From Nitrospirota bacterium (GTDB lineage: Bacteria > Nitrospinota_A > UBA7883): 7,005 bases of DNA. Below, piece by piece: positions 5,610-7,005 of the stretch. The stretch covers positions 1-7,005 of the forward strand of contig DRJW01000350.1 of assembly GCA_011052055.1 (NCBI GenBank). Direction: 5' to 3'. The position numbers and the translations under genes were made by a program. The notes under the pieces were generated by a model. It did not search any database. It saw only the letters and a list, made by a program, of their open reading frames with translations, and had not been told where the DNA came from. Within the stretch, counting starts at the first letter, position 1; each line of letters opens with the position of its first letter.

Positions 5610-6614
5610 TCACTCTGGCCGGTCCGCCGTTGACAGGAGCGCGGTAATGGGCACAATGTGAACCCCCATCGACGCAAACTTCGGTAAGGCTTTTTCCATC
5701 GCCTCGACAGTTTCACGATAAGGGTGCCCTATGCCTATGGCCGATCCGTTGTCGAGCGCCTTTCTTGCCAGCTCCATAATATTCAACATTATCTTCTCCA
5801 CCTCCCTGTCGTTATCGAGAAATACGCTTCTCCGCGCTGTGGGGACACCCATTGAAAGAGCCGTTTTGTAGGCGACAGTATCCGCAGTTGTCCTGGAATC
5901 TACAAAAAACAGACCTCTTTTCTTAACCTGCTCCATGACAACTCTCATTTTCGATCCGTTTTCGGTGAAACGGGAGCCCATATGGTTGTTCACTCCTTCT
6001 ATTCCCGGCGTCCACGCAAAGTCTTCCTCCATCCGTTTTATGATGAGGAAATTTTCAAAATTGACAAGCAAAGCTCCTGAGCCTGGATCTTTTGACTCCG
6101 ACTTTGGCTCCATCGGCAAATGGAGCATGGCGACCTGCCCCATTTTCTTTGCGTTGAGGGCGATAGAGCGCGAATATTTTTGATATGGCAAAATTGAAAG
6201 CGCAACCGGAATGTTCAATGCGAATAGTTTGTCAACAATCCCGGTGTCCGCCCCCAGATCATCGATGATGATGGCCACGCTGGGAGCCCCGGAATATTTT
6301 TTTGGCTTTTTAGCGATAGATTGAGGTTTTATCCGTCTTAAGGGAGTGGGCGCCGCCAGTTTTTTCGGTGTGACCGCGTCTGCGGAATCTTCTTCGATTA
6401 TTTGGTCTGGATGTTTGATTTCGTCTCCCATTGAAGCGGTTATACTGACCTCGCCCTGATCGACACGTTTTTGAGAGACAAAAGACCAGATAAACGCGAC
6501 AAGAGTGATAAAAACAACGGCCAGAAGCGCCTCGACCCAGTAGCCGGGTTCCGTCGGTTTTTTCCTGGCGCGGCTCTTCTTCCGCTTTATCTTTCTACGA
6601 CCGGAGCCCGCCAT
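5610..6614 (-). CDS. Divergent polysaccharide deacetylase family protein (YibQ-like), membrane-anchored
   Basis: The 334-residue protein belongs to the divergent polysaccharide deacetylase family (YibQ type), a branch of the NodB-like carbohydrate esterase fold thought to act on cell-envelope glycans; its substrate is not known with certainty. Residues 1-20 are very basic (RRKIKRKKSRARKK) and precede one hydrophobic segment at about 26-47, suggesting an inner-membrane anchor with the catalytic part outside. A low-complexity linker (about 50-110) leads to the domain at 112-330. Conserved blocks are VAIIIDDLGAD (D118, D119), MLHLPMEP (H165), GVNNHMGS (H211), FFVDSR (D239) and GIGHPY (H297), consistent with the metal-binding Asp/His set. 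The ATG at 6614 follows an in-frame TAA two codons upstream, but no Shine-Dalgarno precedes it; the next Met is residue 62, past the membrane segment, so this start is preferred. It lies 61 bp downstream of the ctpA-like gene on the same strand, a frequent pairing in Gram-negative genomes and probably an operon. Confidence 0.93.
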   Translation of the reverse strand: MAGSGRRKIKRKKSRARKKPTEPGYWVEALLAVVFITLVAFIWSFVSQKRVDQGEVSITASMGDEIKHPDQIIEEDSADAVTPKKLAAPTPLRRIKPQSIAKKPKKYSGAPSVAIIIDDLGADTGIVDKLFALNIPVALSILPYQKYSRSIALNAKKMGQVAMLHLPMEPKSESKDPGSGALLVNFENFLIIKRMEEDFAWTPGIEGVNNHMGSRFTENGSKMRVVMEQVKKRGLFFVDSRTTADTVAYKTALSMGVPTARRSVFLDNDREVEKIMLNIMELARKALDNGSAIGIGHPYRETVEAMEKALPKFASMGVHIVPITALLSTADRPE

Positions 6615-6639
6615 GATTTAATGATAAAAAGGAAGGTTA

Positions 6640-6670
6640 TTGGCGGCGGTTGGCGGCGGCCGGAAACCGG
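6640..6670. repeat. GC-rich tandem repeat with adjoining CCGG hairpin between ctpA and yibQ-like gene
   Basis: TTGGCGGCGG occurs twice in tandem (6640-6649 and 6650-6659), followed by the short inverted repeat CCGG-AAA-CCGG within about 6660-6670. The plus strand carries six GG pairs separated by 1-2 nt, so a two-quartet G-quadruplex is possible; in the transcript the same stretch is C-rich. It fills most of the 61-bp spacer before the YibQ-like start. Confidence 0.5.
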
Positions 6671-6675
6671 AATTT

Positions 6676-7005
6676 TCACTTTGCGCGCGCCGCAGTCAAA
6701 TCACGGTTTTGTATTCCGTTTATTATCTCCCAGCTTTTAAGCACCCCGATCGCTCTTTGCAGTTGATAATCTTTATCCAGATTGACTATCGGGCGTTTTT
6801 TAGCTTTCTCTACGGTTTTCGGTTTCTCCCCGTTAGTCTTCGCTTTGATCTTTTCTTTTACAGATTGATCTTCATCTGCTTTCTTTTCCTTTTCGGCGAC
6901 GGCCTCAGGCGCTCTTTGCTTCACAATTATGTCTGGCTCAATGCCGACGCCATTTATCTGACGGCCAGACGGAGTGTAATACCTGGCGGTTGTAAGGCGA
7001 AGCCC
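6676..7005 (-). CDS. ctpA: C-terminal processing protease (S41 family, CtpA-like), C-terminal part
   Basis: The frame is open to the window edge, giving the last 109 residues of a protein whose N-terminus lies beyond 7005. The first 30 visible residues, with LTTARYYTPSGRQINGVGIE then PDIIV, are the highly conserved segment at the end of the S41 protease core. In the family it follows the catalytic Ser/Lys region and PDZ domain, none of which is in view. CtpA-type proteases are periplasmic or exported and trim envelope and other exported proteins, including peptidoglycan hydrolases. After the core comes a charged, Lys/Glu-rich, probably disordered tail (about fragment residues 32-72). It ends in a short helix-like segment, DYQLQRAIGVLKSW, resembling the C-terminal element common in these proteases. 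A GTG at 6924 is not the start, since homology continues upstream. The downstream YibQ-like gene is 61 bp away on the same strand. The family is clear; the exact subtype is less certain. Confidence 0.92.
   Translation of the reverse strand, partial: GLRLTTARYYTPSGRQINGVGIEPDIIVKQRAPEAVAEKEKKADEDQSVKEKIKAKTNGEKPKTVEKAKKRPIVNLDKDYQLQRAIGVLKSWEIINGIQNRDLTAARAK

Overview
The window reads as ordinary chromosomal DNA from a Gram-negative bacterium of moderate GC content. It has a periplasmic thiol-disulfide relay (DsbD) with a signal peptide, an envelope-type CtpA protease and a membrane-anchored YibQ-like deacetylase. HemL implies that tetrapyrroles are made from glutamate (C5 pathway). The glycogen enzyme GlgC looks cyanobacterial/plant-like, as also occurs in several deltaproteobacterial and related lineages. 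My best guess is a Deltaproteobacteria- or Nitrospinota-like lineage, but nothing here fixes the taxon. I saw no phage, transposase, integrase, CRISPR array, tRNA or rRNA.

Layout. Bases 2-901 (+) hold the 3' part of hemL, cut by the window edge. It converges on a single-domain bacteriohemerythrin (921-1325, -) with all seven diiron ligands. A 314-bp gap (1326-1639) follows, with a sigma70-like promoter for the hemerythrin gene, a Fur-like palindrome just upstream of it, and a small GC-rich hairpin of unknown origin. Next on the minus strand come glgC (1640-2935) and, 108 bp upstream of it, dsbD (3044-4843). A 207-bp divergent spacer separates dsbD from apt (5051-5590, +). apt converges on a YibQ-type divergent polysaccharide deacetylase (5610-6614, -). 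Upstream of that, on the same strand, is the C-terminal end of a CtpA/S41 protease running out of the window at 7005.

How the genes fit together. The only pair with a clear functional link is ctpA-yibQ, a familiar envelope arrangement and probably one transcript across a 61-bp spacer. The rest are single-gene metabolic or redox units: haem precursor synthesis, O2/NO/iron binding, ADP-glucose synthesis, periplasmic disulfide reduction and adenine salvage. glgC may have its own promoter or be partly co-transcribed with dsbD. Start regions differ: apt has a strong Shine-Dalgarno and glgC a moderate one, whereas hemerythrin, dsbD and yibQ have none that is convincing.

I did not find an undescribed multi-gene system. 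The observations worth checking are regulatory or structural: a Fur-like site by the hemerythrin promoter, a perfect hairpin in the probable dsbD leader, a G-quadruplex-capable tandem repeat between ctpA and yibQ, and a REP-like hairpin in the largest gap.
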